From Myceligenerans salitolerans (GTDB taxonomy: Bacteria > Actinomycetota > Actinomycetes > Actinomycetales > Cellulomonadaceae), in the NCBI RefSeq assembly GCF_017349295.1, contig NZ_JAFMPK010000047.1, positions 273,026-337,025 on the forward strand: 64,000 bases of DNA, in the 5' to 3' direction. The notes under the pieces are model-generated. The model worked only from the letters and a program-made list of their open reading frames with translations. It was not told the DNA's origin and did not search any database. Each line of letters starts with the position of its first letter. Position 1 is the stretch's first letter. Shown here one piece after another: positions 40,644-49,677 of the stretch. The position numbers were made by a program, and so were the translations under genes.

Positions 40644-40662
40644 TAAGGTAAGGCTCGCCTCA
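40644..40662. promoter_or_regulatory. DtxR/IdeR-like iron box
   Basis: This 19-bp site matches 14 of 19 positions of the classic DtxR/IdeR box (inverted repeat with TTAGG at one end and CCTAA at the other, centre GGC). It overlaps TAAGGT, a TAnnnT hexamer, 28 bp before the ECF S-component ATG. The layout predicts iron-dependent repression of the importer operon; sodA is divergent and might be affected too. Confidence 0.65.
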
Positions 40663-40689
40663 CACACGATCGACCGTTCCGGAGTCGCC

Positions 40690-41313
40690 ATGGCCCTCAC
40701 CTCGCGCTTCTCGACCCGCCTCCTGCTCAGCACCGCCGCCATCGGCGCGGCGGGCGGGTTGCTCGTCGTCGGCCTGAACTACGCCCTCGTCGGCCTGCCG
40801 CCGAGCAGCCTGACCTATGCGATCTACGCGGCGACGACGCCGGCATGGTCGCTCGGGTCGTTCGTCGCCATGGCCCTCTTCCGGCGGCCGGGGGTCGCAC
40901 TGCTCACCTCCGTGTTCTCCGGACTGGTGAACCTGGCCTCACCGTTCGGCGTCGCGCAGCTCGTGAACTTCCTCGTCATCGGCCTGCTGCTGGAGCTTCC
41001 GTTCGCCGTGGCCCTGTACCGGAGATGGAGCGACCGGTACTTCTGGGTCGCGTTCCCCGCGGGCGCCCTGCTGCTCAGCGTGGGCTACCTCGTCCCGACG
41101 CTCGCCGCCGGCGCCATCGTCCCGTCCGAGATCGCGCCCTGGCCGGCGGCGCTCCTGGTCGTGGCGACCGTCGCCCTCGCGCTCGGCCTCACCGCGCTCT
41201 CCCTGCGCACGGCGGCAAGCCTGCGCCGGGCGGGGATCGGCGGCGGGCGCGCGGTCGGCGCCACGCCACCGTCCGCGCGCGGCGACGACGCACCCGCGAC
41301 GGCCGCCGAGTAG
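40690..41313 (+). CDS. ECF-type ABC transporter substrate-binding (S) component
   Basis: A 207-residue membrane protein with six hydrophobic helices (about 12-32, 43-62, 72-100, 108-125, 130-150, 155-178), like YkoE-type S components that bind the substrate. Substrate is not decided by sequence: YkoE relatives are linked to thiamine precursors, but the iron box upstream points to an iron-related compound. GGAG precedes ATG 40690. The operon S-A-T order matches ykoEDC. Confidence 0.8.
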   Translation: MALTSRFSTRLLLSTAAIGAAGGLLVVGLNYALVGLPPSSLTYAIYAATTPAWSLGSFVAMALFRRPGVALLTSVFSGLVNLASPFGVAQLVNFLVIGLLLELPFAVALYRRWSDRYFWVAFPAGALLLSVGYLVPTLAAGAIVPSEIAPWPAALLVVATVALALGLTALSLRTAASLRRAGIGGGRAVGATPPSARGDDAPATAAE

Positions 41314-41316
41314 CCC

Positions 41317-43083
41317 ATGACCGCTCCCCTGCTCCGGGCCGACGACGTCGCCGTACGGTACGACGGCGCGGCCGTCGCAGCCCCCGGTGGCGCCACCCTC
41401 ACCGTCGGGCGGGGCGAGGTCGTCCTGCTGCTCGGACCGAGCGGCTGCGGCAAGTCGACGCTCGCCCTCGCGACCAACGGGCTGGTTCCGCAGTCGGTGC
41501 CCGCGACGGTGAGCGGCCGGCTGACCGTCACGGGCACGATCGATCCCGCCGCCACGCCGACTCCGCGGGTCGCCGCACGGGTCGGGATGGTGTTCCAGGA
41601 CCCCGACGTCGGACTGGTCGCCGGAACGGTCCTGGACGAGGTGTGCTTCGGCCCGGAGAACCAGCGTCTGCCCCGCGACGAGGTGCTGGCCCGCGGGCAG
41701 GACGCGCTACGGCGCACCGGTCTGTGGGACCGTCGCCACGAGAACCCGGACGCCCTGTCCGGCGGGGGCCGCCAGCGGCTGGCGATCGCCTGCGCCCTCG
41801 CGCTGGGCGCCCCGCTCCTGGTCCTCGACGAGCCGACGGCGAACCTCGACCCCGTGGGTACCGAGGAGGTGTACGCGACGCTGCGGGAGCTCGTCGCCGA
41901 CGGCGACCACGGTGTGCTGCTCGTGGAACACGACCTGGACGCCTGCGCCGGCCTCGTCGACCGCGTCGTCGTCCTCGACCGCGGCGGGCGCACCGTCATG
42001 ACCGGGACCGCGCGCGAGGTCCTGGCCGAGCGCGCCGGTGAGCTCCTCGACCTCGGCGTCTGGCTGCCGGTGGCCACGCTTGCGGCCTGGCACCTGCGCG
42101 AGGCCGGGGTGCCGCTCGGCGGGCTCCCGCTCACGCCGGCCGAGCTGACCGTGGCCCTGGACTCGGCCCTCGACGACGTCCCGCGGCTGCCGGCGCCGGC
42201 CGGGACGACACCGCCCCGGCCGGCGGGCTCCCCCTCCGCCGCCTCGCCGGCCGGCGACGCCGTCGTCGAGGTCTCCCGGCTGACCGTCACCCGCCCCACC
42301 TCCGCCCGCACCCGCGGGCAGCGCCGCGTGACCGTGCTCGACGACGTGTCGCTGACCGTGCGCCGGGGCGATTTCGTCGCCGTCGTGGGCACGAACGGGG
42401 CGGGGAAGACCACTCTGCTGCGCGCCGTCGCGGGCGTGACTCCCCCGCCGCGAGGCACCGTGAAGGTCGCGGGGCTCGACCCGGCGCGTGCCGACGTGCG
42501 CGAGCTGGCCCGGCGGATCGGGTTCGTCTTCCAGAACCCCGAGCACCAGTTCGTGCGGTACACCGTGGCCGAGGAGCTCGCCCATGCCCTGGAGGTCCAG
42601 CGGACCCCCGCCGGGCGGATCGCCGAACGCGTGGAGGAGATGCTCGCGCGGTTCGGGCTCACCGAGCACCGCGACCGCCACCCGTTCCTGCTCTCCGGCG
42701 GGCAGAAGCGCCGCCTGTCGGTCGGAACCGCGCTCGTCGCGGGCGCGGAGGTGCTCGCACTCGACGAACCGACGTTCGGGCAGGACCGCGAGCGCGCCGC
42801 CGAGCTCCTGGACATCCTTGCCGCGCTCAACGCGGCCGGGACGACGGTGCTCGTCGTCACCCATGACCTGCAGCTCGTCGCCGACCACGCGAGCCATGTG
42901 GTGGTGCTGCGAGACGGCCGGCTGGTCGCGCACGACCGTACCGAGCGTGTCCTGGCCGGCGACGCCCTGATCGAGGCGGGTCTGCGCCTACCTCCCCTGG
43001 CCGAGGCCACCCGAGGGCTGACCCGGCATCCGGAGTGGCGGGCCGTCACCCGCGTCGCGGACCTGACGGCGGTGCGCGCATGA
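41317..43083 (+). CDS. ECF transporter double ATP-binding protein (fused A subunits)
   Basis: A 588-residue protein with two ABC ATPase domains in tandem. First: Walker A GPSGCGKST near residue 45, signature SGGGRQRLAIA, Walker B LLVLDEPTANLD. Second: Walker A GTNGAGKTT near 359, SGGQKRRLSVG, VLALDEPTFGQD. The first signature has SGGGR in place of SGGQ. Such fusions replace the separate EcfA1/EcfA2 (YkoD type). It starts 3 bp after the S-component stop and overlaps the T-component start as ATGA. Confidence 0.93.
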   Translation: MTAPLLRADDVAVRYDGAAVAAPGGATLTVGRGEVVLLLGPSGCGKSTLALATNGLVPQSVPATVSGRLTVTGTIDPAATPTPRVAARVGMVFQDPDVGLVAGTVLDEVCFGPENQRLPRDEVLARGQDALRRTGLWDRRHENPDALSGGGRQRLAIACALALGAPLLVLDEPTANLDPVGTEEVYATLRELVADGDHGVLLVEHDLDACAGLVDRVVVLDRGGRTVMTGTAREVLAERAGELLDLGVWLPVATLAAWHLREAGVPLGGLPLTPAELTVALDSALDDVPRLPAPAGTTPPRPAGSPSAASPAGDAVVEVSRLTVTRPTSARTRGQRRVTVLDDVSLTVRRGDFVAVVGTNGAGKTTLLRAVAGVTPPPRGTVKVAGLDPARADVRELARRIGFVFQNPEHQFVRYTVAEELAHALEVQRTPAGRIAERVEEMLARFGLTEHRDRHPFLLSGGQKRRLSVGTALVAGAEVLALDEPTFGQDRERAAELLDILAALNAAGTTVLVVTHDLQLVADHASHVVVLRDGRLVAHDRTERVLAGDALIEAGLRLPPLAEATRGLTRHPEWRAVTRVADLTAVRA

Positions 43084-43898
43084 CCGACCCGTACGCCCCC
43101 GTGGCGAGCCGGCGCTTCCTCCACCGGCTCAACCCGCTCGCCGTCGTGGCGGCCGTTGCCCCGGCCGTGATCGTCCTCGTCGCCGTACGCGACCTGGCGA
43201 CGCCGCTGGTCCTGTTCGCCCTCGCCACCACGCTGCTGCTGGCCGGAGCGCATGTCCCCGCGCGGTACGCCGCACTGGCCTTCGGGCTGCCGCTCGCCTT
43301 CACCGTGGTGGCAGCCGTGTCGTTCGGGCTGTGGGCCGACCCCGACGCCGTCCCGGGCACGCCGACCCTGTTCGAGGCCGGCTCCTACCGGTTCACCGTC
43401 GGGTCGTGGCTCGCCGGACTGGCCATCTCCCTGCGGCTCGGCGCGCTCCTCGCCGTCGTCCTCGTGCCGGGGTTCGCCACGACCGGGCCCGACCTCGTAC
43501 GCGCCGCGGTGCAGAACCTGCGCGTGCCGTACCGGATCGGGTACACCGCGTTCGCGGCGTTCCGGTTCGTGCCGCGCTTCGGGTACGAGCTCGCCGTCAT
43601 CCGGGCCGCCCACCGGGTACGCGGCGTGGCCGGGGGCCGGGGCCCGCTCGGCGGGGTCCGCCGCTGGGCGGGCTACATCGTGCCCCTGCTCGCGGGCGCG
43701 ATCCGGCATGCCGAGCGCGTGGCGCTGGCCATGGACGCCCGCGCGTTCGGCGCGTACCCCACCCGGACGGAGCGCTACCTCGTCCCGTTCCGGGCCGGCG
43801 ATGCCGCGTTCGTCGGAGTGTGCTGGGCGGTCACGGCGGTGGTGGTGGCGTTCGCGCAGCCGGTCCTGGGGCTGCCGTCTCCGACGCCGGTCGTCTGA
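43080..43898 (+). CDS. ECF transporter transmembrane (T) component
   Basis: A 272-residue EcfT/CbiQ-type protein with about five hydrophobic helices and a cytosolic coupling region. MDARAFGAYPTRT near residue 225 carries the ARx coupling motif that contacts the ATPase. It couples S and A subunits. The start ATGA overlap indicates translational coupling with the ATPase gene. Confidence 0.9.
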   Translation: MTDPYAPVASRRFLHRLNPLAVVAAVAPAVIVLVAVRDLATPLVLFALATTLLLAGAHVPARYAALAFGLPLAFTVVAAVSFGLWADPDAVPGTPTLFEAGSYRFTVGSWLAGLAISLRLGALLAVVLVPGFATTGPDLVRAAVQNLRVPYRIGYTAFAAFRFVPRFGYELAVIRAAHRVRGVAGGRGPLGGVRRWAGYIVPLLAGAIRHAERVALAMDARAFGAYPTRTERYLVPFRAGDAAFVGVCWAVTAVVVAFAQPVLGLPSPTPVV

Positions 43899-43900
43899 GA

Positions 43901-43915
43901 CCGCCGCGTCGGCGG
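43901..43915. terminator. Short bidirectional hairpin
   Basis: CCGCCG at 43901-43906 pairs with CGGCGG at 43910-43915 around CGT. It fills the 23-bp gap between the convergent stops at 43898 and 43922. Confidence 0.45.
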
Positions 43916-43921
43916 CACCGG

Positions 43922-44179
43922 TCAGCGGCGCAGCTCGATGGTGCTCATCCCGGAGAGGCTGAGGAAGACACGGTCACCGGCGTCGACGATCGTGGCCAGC
44001 ACCTGGTCGCACGACGCGCAGCGGGCCACGAGGCCCGGTGCGTCGGGGTAGACCACGGCTCCCCCGATCGGTGACACCCCACCGCAGCCGATGCACCGCG
44101 CACGCGCGGCGGTCACGTCCTCCCGGAACACTTCCGAGAGGGCACCGGCGAGCGCGTTGCCGTCGAGACGAGTAGCCAT
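43922..44179 (-). CDS. DUF6510 family small zinc-ribbon protein
   Basis: An 85-residue protein with two CxxC pairs (Cys29/Cys32 and Cys54/Cys57), the pattern of a zinc ribbon or a rubredoxin-like site. Actinobacterial members lie next to a ferredoxin-reductase-like protein and a sulfite-oxidase-like protein, as here, so it probably takes part in that electron-transfer unit. It is the last gene of the three-gene operon, 1 bp after the reductase. GGAGG precedes ATG 44179. Confidence 0.85.
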   Translation of the reverse strand: MATRLDGNALAGALSEVFREDVTAARARCIGCGGVSPIGGAVVYPDAPGLVARCASCDQVLATIVDAGDRVFLSLSGMSTIELRR

Positions 44180-44180
44180 G

Positions 44181-44938
44181 TCAGAGACCTCCGAAGCGTT
44201 CGGTACGGATGTCCGTCGGGGAATGCCCGAGCTCCTGCAACCAGCCCGCGATCGTCTCGACGAAGCGCGTCGAGCCACAGACGTAGACGCGCGGCCGCTG
44301 GGAAGCCGGGATCGTCGAGGCCGCGAGCGCCGCCTTGTCGAGACGGCCCACCGGCGCGGTCCAGCCGTCCGGCGCCTGGCGCGTGTAGACGACGTCGAGC
44401 GCGAACGCCGGGCCGTCGAGAGCGGCGAGCTCGTCCGCGAAGAAGACGTCGTCGGGCCGCCGGACGGAGTACAGCAGCCGAAGGGGTGCGGTGTCGCCGC
44501 TCGCGCCGTGCGCTGCCGCGATCGCGTAGAGCGGGACCACGCCGGACCCCCCGGCGACGAGCTGGACCGGACGGTCGCTCTCACCCGGCCGCCAGACGAA
44601 GAACGAGCCCAGCGGGCCGTGCACCTCGAGCTGATCCCCGCTGCGCACCTCGTGCACGAGGAACGGCGACACCTCGCCGTCCGGCAGTTCGTCGACGGCG
44701 AGCACCACGTCCCCCTCGGGTGTCGAGGACGCGATCGAGTAGGACCGGCTGGCCTGGTAGCCGTCCGGAGCGGTGAGCCGGAGGTCGAGGTGGGCGCCCG
44801 CCTCGCTGCCGGGCCAGCCGGGCACCTCGAGGGTGAGGCGGACGGCGGTGGGCGTCTCGGGACGGACGTCGGCCACCGTGGCGAGATGCCACGCGGCCCG
44901 CGGGCGGGAACGGCCGAGCCGCGTCCCGGATGGCGTGC

Positions 44939-44942
<4 letters not shown>
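44181..44942 (-). CDS. Ferredoxin-NADP reductase-like FAD oxidoreductase
   Basis: A 253-residue FNR-like protein that would transfer electrons from NAD(P)H via FAD. FAD-binding RSYSIASS near residue 66, pyridine nucleotide site GGSGVVPLYAIAAAH near 131, and VYVCGSTRFVE near 222. There is no 2Fe-2S domain, so it needs a separate carrier. GTG 44942 overlaps the sulfite oxidase stop as GTGA and has GGAGGAG upstream. It is presumed to reduce the molybdoenzyme or the DUF6510 protein. Confidence 0.9.
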
Positions 44943-45532
<590 letters not shown>

Positions 45533-45610
45533 GCTGACTCCGATCTGCGCGAAGCTGCCGACCGACCCGGCCGTGTTCGATTGTAGGAGCATCGGGCCGC
45601 CGCGGGCCGG

Positions 45611-46456
45611 TCAGACCTCGCGCAGACGTCGCGCACGCCTCTCGTCGATCCCGCCGCGCCATCCCGCGAGGGGCACGGTGATGTCCGAGCGAGGACCGCC
45701 ACGAGCCTTCCGGCCGGCCGCCCACCGTTCGCTCACGGGGACGAACCCGTCCCACGAGGGCGCGAGGACCGTGCTCGGCAGGACGCCGAGCTCGGCGAGG
45801 CCGACGAGGATGCCGTACCGCTGGTACTTGTCGGTGCCGGGAAGGATCTTCTCGCGCGCGATCACCCGCTCCAGTTCGCCGGGACGTGTCCCGGCCGGCT
45901 GGGCCCCGATGACGTCCAGCAGCGCGCCGAGCCGCTCCCGGTCCCCGTTCCCGGGCCGGGGGAGCCCCTCGGCGGCAGCGGCCTCCAGGTCGGGCAGGTA
46001 CCGCTCGGGTTGTTCGTTCCACGACCAGCCCAGTGCGAGCCGCAGCAGCACCTCGGTGACGTCGACCTCGTGGTCCCCTCCGCCCGACCTCGCCAGGCCG
46101 CAGTCGGGAAGACCCCCCTCGGCCTTCGGCGCCGCGTCGAGGAACCGTGCCCAGCCGTACGAGACGGCCGTCTGGCGCCCGCGGGGCGCGCTGCCCAGCC
46201 CGGCGACGAAGGCGGCGAGGACGGCGTCCTCGTCGAGGACCCGTGCCGCGACGACCGACCGCTCCAGGACCTCCGACGGCGTCCACCGCTCGGTCGTGCG
46301 GACCGGCCAGCCGAGGCGCTCCACCGCGGCCACGTCCTCCGGGTCACGCGACTGCGCGGCACCCGTCACCGTGCCGGTGCGCGTGAACCGGTATCCGTAG
46401 CACCTCATCAGAGGTGCGAGCTCGGGCTCCGCGGGAACACGTCGAGGCGCTGTCAC
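45611..46456 (-). CDS. Hypothetical protein, 281 residues
   Basis: No family recognised. It is soluble, with a helical centre (EVLLRLALGWSWNEQPERYLPDLEAAAAEG, LERVIAREKILPGTDKYQRYGILVGLAELG) and a final basic tail. TAGCGT sits 6 nt before the second of two adjacent GTG codons (46456), so I place the start there rather than at 46459. It lies 78 bp before the sulfite-oxidase-like gene. Confidence 0.65.
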   Translation of the reverse strand: MTAPRRVPAEPELAPLMRCYGYRFTRTGTVTGAAQSRDPEDVAAVERLGWPVRTTERWTPSEVLERSVVAARVLDEDAVLAAFVAGLGSAPRGRQTAVSYGWARFLDAAPKAEGGLPDCGLARSGGGDHEVDVTEVLLRLALGWSWNEQPERYLPDLEAAAAEGLPRPGNGDRERLGALLDVIGAQPAGTRPGELERVIAREKILPGTDKYQRYGILVGLAELGVLPSTVLAPSWDGFVPVSERWAAGRKARGGPRSDITVPLAGWRGGIDERRARRLREV

Positions 46457-46462
46457 CACCGC

Positions 46463-46468
46463 ACGCTA
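46463..46468 (-). promoter_or_regulatory. Candidate -10 hexamer (TAGCGT), leaderless
   Basis: TAGCGT is 6 nt before the GTG at 46456. Confidence 0.5.
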
Positions 46469-46480
46469 CCGCGCGGACGC

Positions 46481-46846
46481 CTATCGGAGCAGTTGGTCGC
46501 CGTCCACCGACAGCCGCACCTCGTCTCCTGCGACGGAGGCGATCTGGCCCGGTTCGACGTAGCAGTGGCCCGAGAACAGGCCCTTGCCGTCGACCCGGAC
46601 GAACCCCAGACGCGCGAGACGCTCCCGCGCCTCCTGGCTCATGCCGCTGTCCGTGCTGAACGCCTCGGCGACCCACGCGATCGGGTTGCTCGGCTCCTTC
46701 GACGCCGGGTCGGTGCCTTCGACCGCTCCGGAGTCGGCCATCCGCACGTCCTCGACCGTCCCCACCGTCTCACCGGCGGCGTCGACCACCGACATTCCCG
46801 GCACGACATCGCGGATCGGTCCCTCTGGTCCTGCGAACTCGGTCAC
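46481..46846 (-). CDS. PRC-barrel / DUF2171-like small protein
   Basis: A 121-residue protein whose first 40 residues (IRDVVPGMSVVDAAGETVGTVEDVRMADS) and last 40 (GFVRVDGKGLFSGHCYVEPGQIASVAGDEVRLSVD) are typical of PRC-barrel-like or DUF2171 stress-type proteins. GTG 46846 has AGGAGGAGAG upstream. Its function is unknown. It follows the P19-like gene on the same strand by 47 bp. Confidence 0.8.
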   Translation of the reverse strand: MTEFAGPEGPIRDVVPGMSVVDAAGETVGTVEDVRMADSGAVEGTDPASKEPSNPIAWVAEAFSTDSGMSQEARERLARLGFVRVDGKGLFSGHCYVEPGQIASVAGDEVRLSVDGDQLLR

Positions 46847-46893
46847 GTCAACTCTCCTCCTCGGTGCTCGTCCGTCGCCCGCGCCGCCGGTCG

Positions 46894-47469
46894 TCAGACC
46901 GGCGGGTCGACGGGCTCGGAGCCACGTTCGATGGTCACCTTGTCGAACTCCGCGTCCGCGGGTTCGGCGAGCCGGCGTCCGTTGATCTCGTCGTGTCGCA
47001 TGAACGCCGGCGGGTCCACGTGCACGCGCAGCGTGTACTCGCCGTCCTGCGGCAGCTCCCAGTTGCGCGCGTAGTGGTAGAGCATGGGATGCCACACCAG
47101 CTCCTGCGGGAACGGCCCCAGTTCCTGCCCGTCAGGTGTCACGAGAGCCGCGCTCACGCTCAGGCCGGGGATGAAGCGCCCGTCGGCCGCGTCGCACACC
47201 ACGACCTCCACGTGCGCGTTGGCGCTCCCCGGGTTCCGCCACTGCAGCTTCCCGTTCTCCAGGTGGTACATGCCCTCGGCGTCCTCGATGGCGTAGCCGA
47301 TCAGGTAGTCCCCGACCTGCTGCGTGCCGCCGGCCTTGGCGACGTCCTGGGCCATGTGGTCCAGGGCCTGCCGGTAGGCGTCCCCCTGAGCCGCGGCGAG
47401 CTCCAGCTGGCGCTCGGTCGCCTCCGACGAGCCCGGGTCCCCGGGCAGTGTGCCGCGTGTGCTCGTCAT
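46894..47469 (-). CDS. P19/Tp34-like metal-binding family protein without signal peptide
   Basis: A 191-residue protein. Residues 55-170 show the immunoglobulin-like pattern of P19/Tp34 iron-uptake proteins (EGMYHLENGKLQWRNP, VWHPMLYHYARNWELPQDGEYTLRVHVDPP) with Met, His and His residues that could bind a metal. Canonical members are exported; this one has no signal peptide and starts with a soluble helix. I chose ATG 47469 over 47484 because GGAGGAGG lies 7 nt before it. The iron role is inference from family membership. Confidence 0.6.
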   Translation of the reverse strand: MTSTRGTLPGDPGSSEATERQLELAAAQGDAYRQALDHMAQDVAKAGGTQQVGDYLIGYAIEDAEGMYHLENGKLQWRNPGSANAHVEVVVCDAADGRFIPGLSVSAALVTPDGQELGPFPQELVWHPMLYHYARNWELPQDGEYTLRVHVDPPAFMRHDEINGRRLAEPADAEFDKVTIERGSEPVDPPV

Positions 47470-47663
47470 CCGTGCCTCCTCCATCGGGTGGTGGGTGCTC
47501 TTCGATGCTGCCCCGGAGTGCGCGCCCTCGCATCCGCGTGCCCGGGGCCCGCCTCACCGGCCGTGACGGTGCCGCACCGCCCTGCCCCCCCGGTGGCGAC
47601 CGCGCCCGGCCCGGAGCACCGTGGGACCACGTCTCGACAGCATCCGACAGCGAGGAGAACGCC

Positions 47664-48608
47664 GTGCCGCAGGAGGACGGCCTGGGCTCCGGCCCTGGTT
47701 CCCGCTCCGGCCCCGGCGGTCCACGCCGGCGCCGGCACAGCGCCGCACGGGTCCTGAGGACGGTCGCGTCGGCGCTCGCCGTCGGCGCGGCGGCCCTCGT
47801 CGTCTACGGCGTGGCGATCGAACCGCGTCTGGTCCTCGCCACCCCGCGGCACCAGGTCACCATCCCGGGGCTGCACGACTCGTGGGACGGCGCGACGGTC
47901 GCCGTCGTCGCCGACCTGCAGACGGGGATGTGGTGGGCGAACACGCGGATGGTGGACCGTGCCGTGCGGGAGGTCGTCGACGAGGACCCCGACCTGGTCC
48001 TCCTGCCGGGCGACTTCCTCTACGGCGAGGACTCGTCGGTCACCCGGCAGGCACGGCAGGTCGTCGACCACCTGCGGCCGCTCACCGACACCACGACCCC
48101 CGTGGTCGCCGTGCTGGGCAACCACGACCATGCCACCGGAGGTGCGCGGGAGATCACGCGAGCCCTGGAGGACGCCGGCGTCCGCGTCCTGCACAACGAC
48201 GCGTTCACGGTCACCCGCGAGGGCGAGCCGCTGCACGTGGTCGGGCTCGCCGCCACCCGTCCCGGCCTCACCGACGTCCGCGCCGCTCTGTCCGACGTCC
48301 CGCCGAAGGCTCCGCGGCTGGTCATGATGCACAACCCGACGGCGTTCCCGCGGCTGCCCGCCAGATCGGCGCCCCTGGCCGTCGCCGGCCACACCCACTG
48401 CGGCCAGGTCGTGCTCCCGGGGCCCTCGGGGTGGTCGCACGTGGCGCTCAGCGGTGAGGAGAAGACCGTCGCCGAGCACTGGGCCCCGCCCTCGTACGGT
48501 GCCGAGGGCAACCGCCTCTACGTCACCTGCGGCCTCGGATTCAGCCTCGTCCCCGTGCGTATCAACGCACCGCCCGAGGTCGCCCTCTTCATGCTCCGCG
48601 CACCATGA
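47664..48608 (+). CDS. Membrane-anchored metallophosphoesterase
   Basis: A 314-residue phosphoesterase. One N-terminal membrane helix (about residues 31-50) precedes the calcineurin-like fold: VVADLQTGMW (first metal Asp), PGDFLYG, VAVLGNHDHATGG, MMHNPTAFP, and AGHTHCGQ. The usual DxH at the first metal site is DLQ here. Such YkuE-like proteins face outward and may cleave lipid-linked phosphates. GTG 47664 has GAGGAG upstream. Substrate unknown. Gap to the upstream P19-like gene holds no gene (194 bp). Confidence 0.88.
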   Translation: MPQEDGLGSGPGSRSGPGGPRRRRHSAARVLRTVASALAVGAAALVVYGVAIEPRLVLATPRHQVTIPGLHDSWDGATVAVVADLQTGMWWANTRMVDRAVREVVDEDPDLVLLPGDFLYGEDSSVTRQARQVVDHLRPLTDTTTPVVAVLGNHDHATGGAREITRALEDAGVRVLHNDAFTVTREGEPLHVVGLAATRPGLTDVRAALSDVPPKAPRLVMMHNPTAFPRLPARSAPLAVAGHTHCGQVVLPGPSGWSHVALSGEEKTVAEHWAPPSYGAEGNRLYVTCGLGFSLVPVRINAPPEVALFMLRAP

Positions 48609-48633
48609 GACCCGGGCGGTCTCCTGACCCGGC

Positions 48634-49677
48634 TCAGCGCCGGTCCCGCTCGCCGGGTCCCGGCTCCCCGTCGCCGGCCTCCACGACTCGCTCCTCCCGC
48701 TGGAAGAGCACGTACAGCCACACGAGTGACGGCACGAGCAGAGCGGCACCCACGGCGAGGCTGGCCAGGACCGCTGCCAGCACCGCCTCCCCGGCGGCGG
48801 CCTCGGCGATCGTGACCCCCGGCTGCAGGATGTACGGGTACTGGGCGGCGGCCCACGCGGCCAGGAGCAGCGCCACGGCGCCTGCCGCCGTCAGGCGTGC
48901 GGCCGTGTACCGGCGCGCGTGCAGCAGGGCGAGCCCCGCGACACCGCTGAGCACCGACCCCGCGGCCACGGGCAGCGCGACACCGGTGAGACCGATGAAC
49001 AACGCCTCCGCGTCCTGGGCGATCACGACGAGCCCGACGACGGCGAGCGCGCCGGTGAGCCATCCGACGAACAGCGCCCGGCCCCGGAAGTACTCCGCCA
49101 GGTCGTCACGTCCCGTACGGGTGGCGTCGCGGGTGAGGTAGGTGGCGGCGAGATACGCGCAGACCAGGACGGCCATCAGGCCGCTGAACAGGCTCGTGGT
49201 GTTCGTCCAGCTCGTCCGGGGATCGCCGTAGCCGTCGTAGGGAATCCGGCCCGAGGCGACGGCGCCGGCGACGGTGCCGAGGAAGAACGGCGTCAGCAGT
49301 GACGACGTGGCGAAGAGGATGCCGAACAAGCCCTCGAACCGCTCGCCGTGGAGCGACTTGCGGAAGGCGAAGGAGGACCCCCGGAAGATGATCCCTGCCG
49401 CCGCGAGGGTCAACGGCACGACCAGGGTTCCCGCGACGGAGGCGAACGCGCGCGGGAACGCCGTCCACCCGATCACCACGGCGAAGATCAGCCAGACGTG
49501 GTTGGTCTCCCACACCGGCCCGATCACGTGCTCGAGGAGCTCACGCCGGCGCCTGCCCGGTTCCCCGCGGCCGGCGAGCAGGTCCCAGATCCCGGCGCCG
49601 AAGTCGGCACCGCCGAACAGCACGTAGGCGACGATGCCGAGCCACAGGAGCGCGAGGCAGACGTCCGCGGCGCTCAT
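48634..49677 (-). CDS. cydB: Cytochrome bd ubiquinol oxidase subunit II
   Basis: A 347-residue subunit II of cytochrome bd oxidase, a high-affinity terminal oxidase. About eight membrane helices are visible and the opening LALLWLGIVAYVLFGGADFGAGIWDLL plus GPVWETNHVWLIFAVVIGWTAFP are diagnostic. ATG 49677 overlaps the cydA stop as ATGA. The C-terminus is Glu/Arg-rich. The cydCD genes for assembly are not in the window. Confidence 0.96.
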   Translation of the reverse strand: MSAADVCLALLWLGIVAYVLFGGADFGAGIWDLLAGRGEPGRRRRELLEHVIGPVWETNHVWLIFAVVIGWTAFPRAFASVAGTLVVPLTLAAAGIIFRGSSFAFRKSLHGERFEGLFGILFATSSLLTPFFLGTVAGAVASGRIPYDGYGDPRTSWTNTTSLFSGLMAVLVCAYLAATYLTRDATRTGRDDLAEYFRGRALFVGWLTGALAVVGLVVIAQDAEALFIGLTGVALPVAAGSVLSGVAGLALLHARRYTAARLTAAGAVALLLAAWAAAQYPYILQPGVTIAEAAAGEAVLAAVLASLAVGAALLVPSLVWLYVLFQREERVVEAGDGEPGPGERDRR

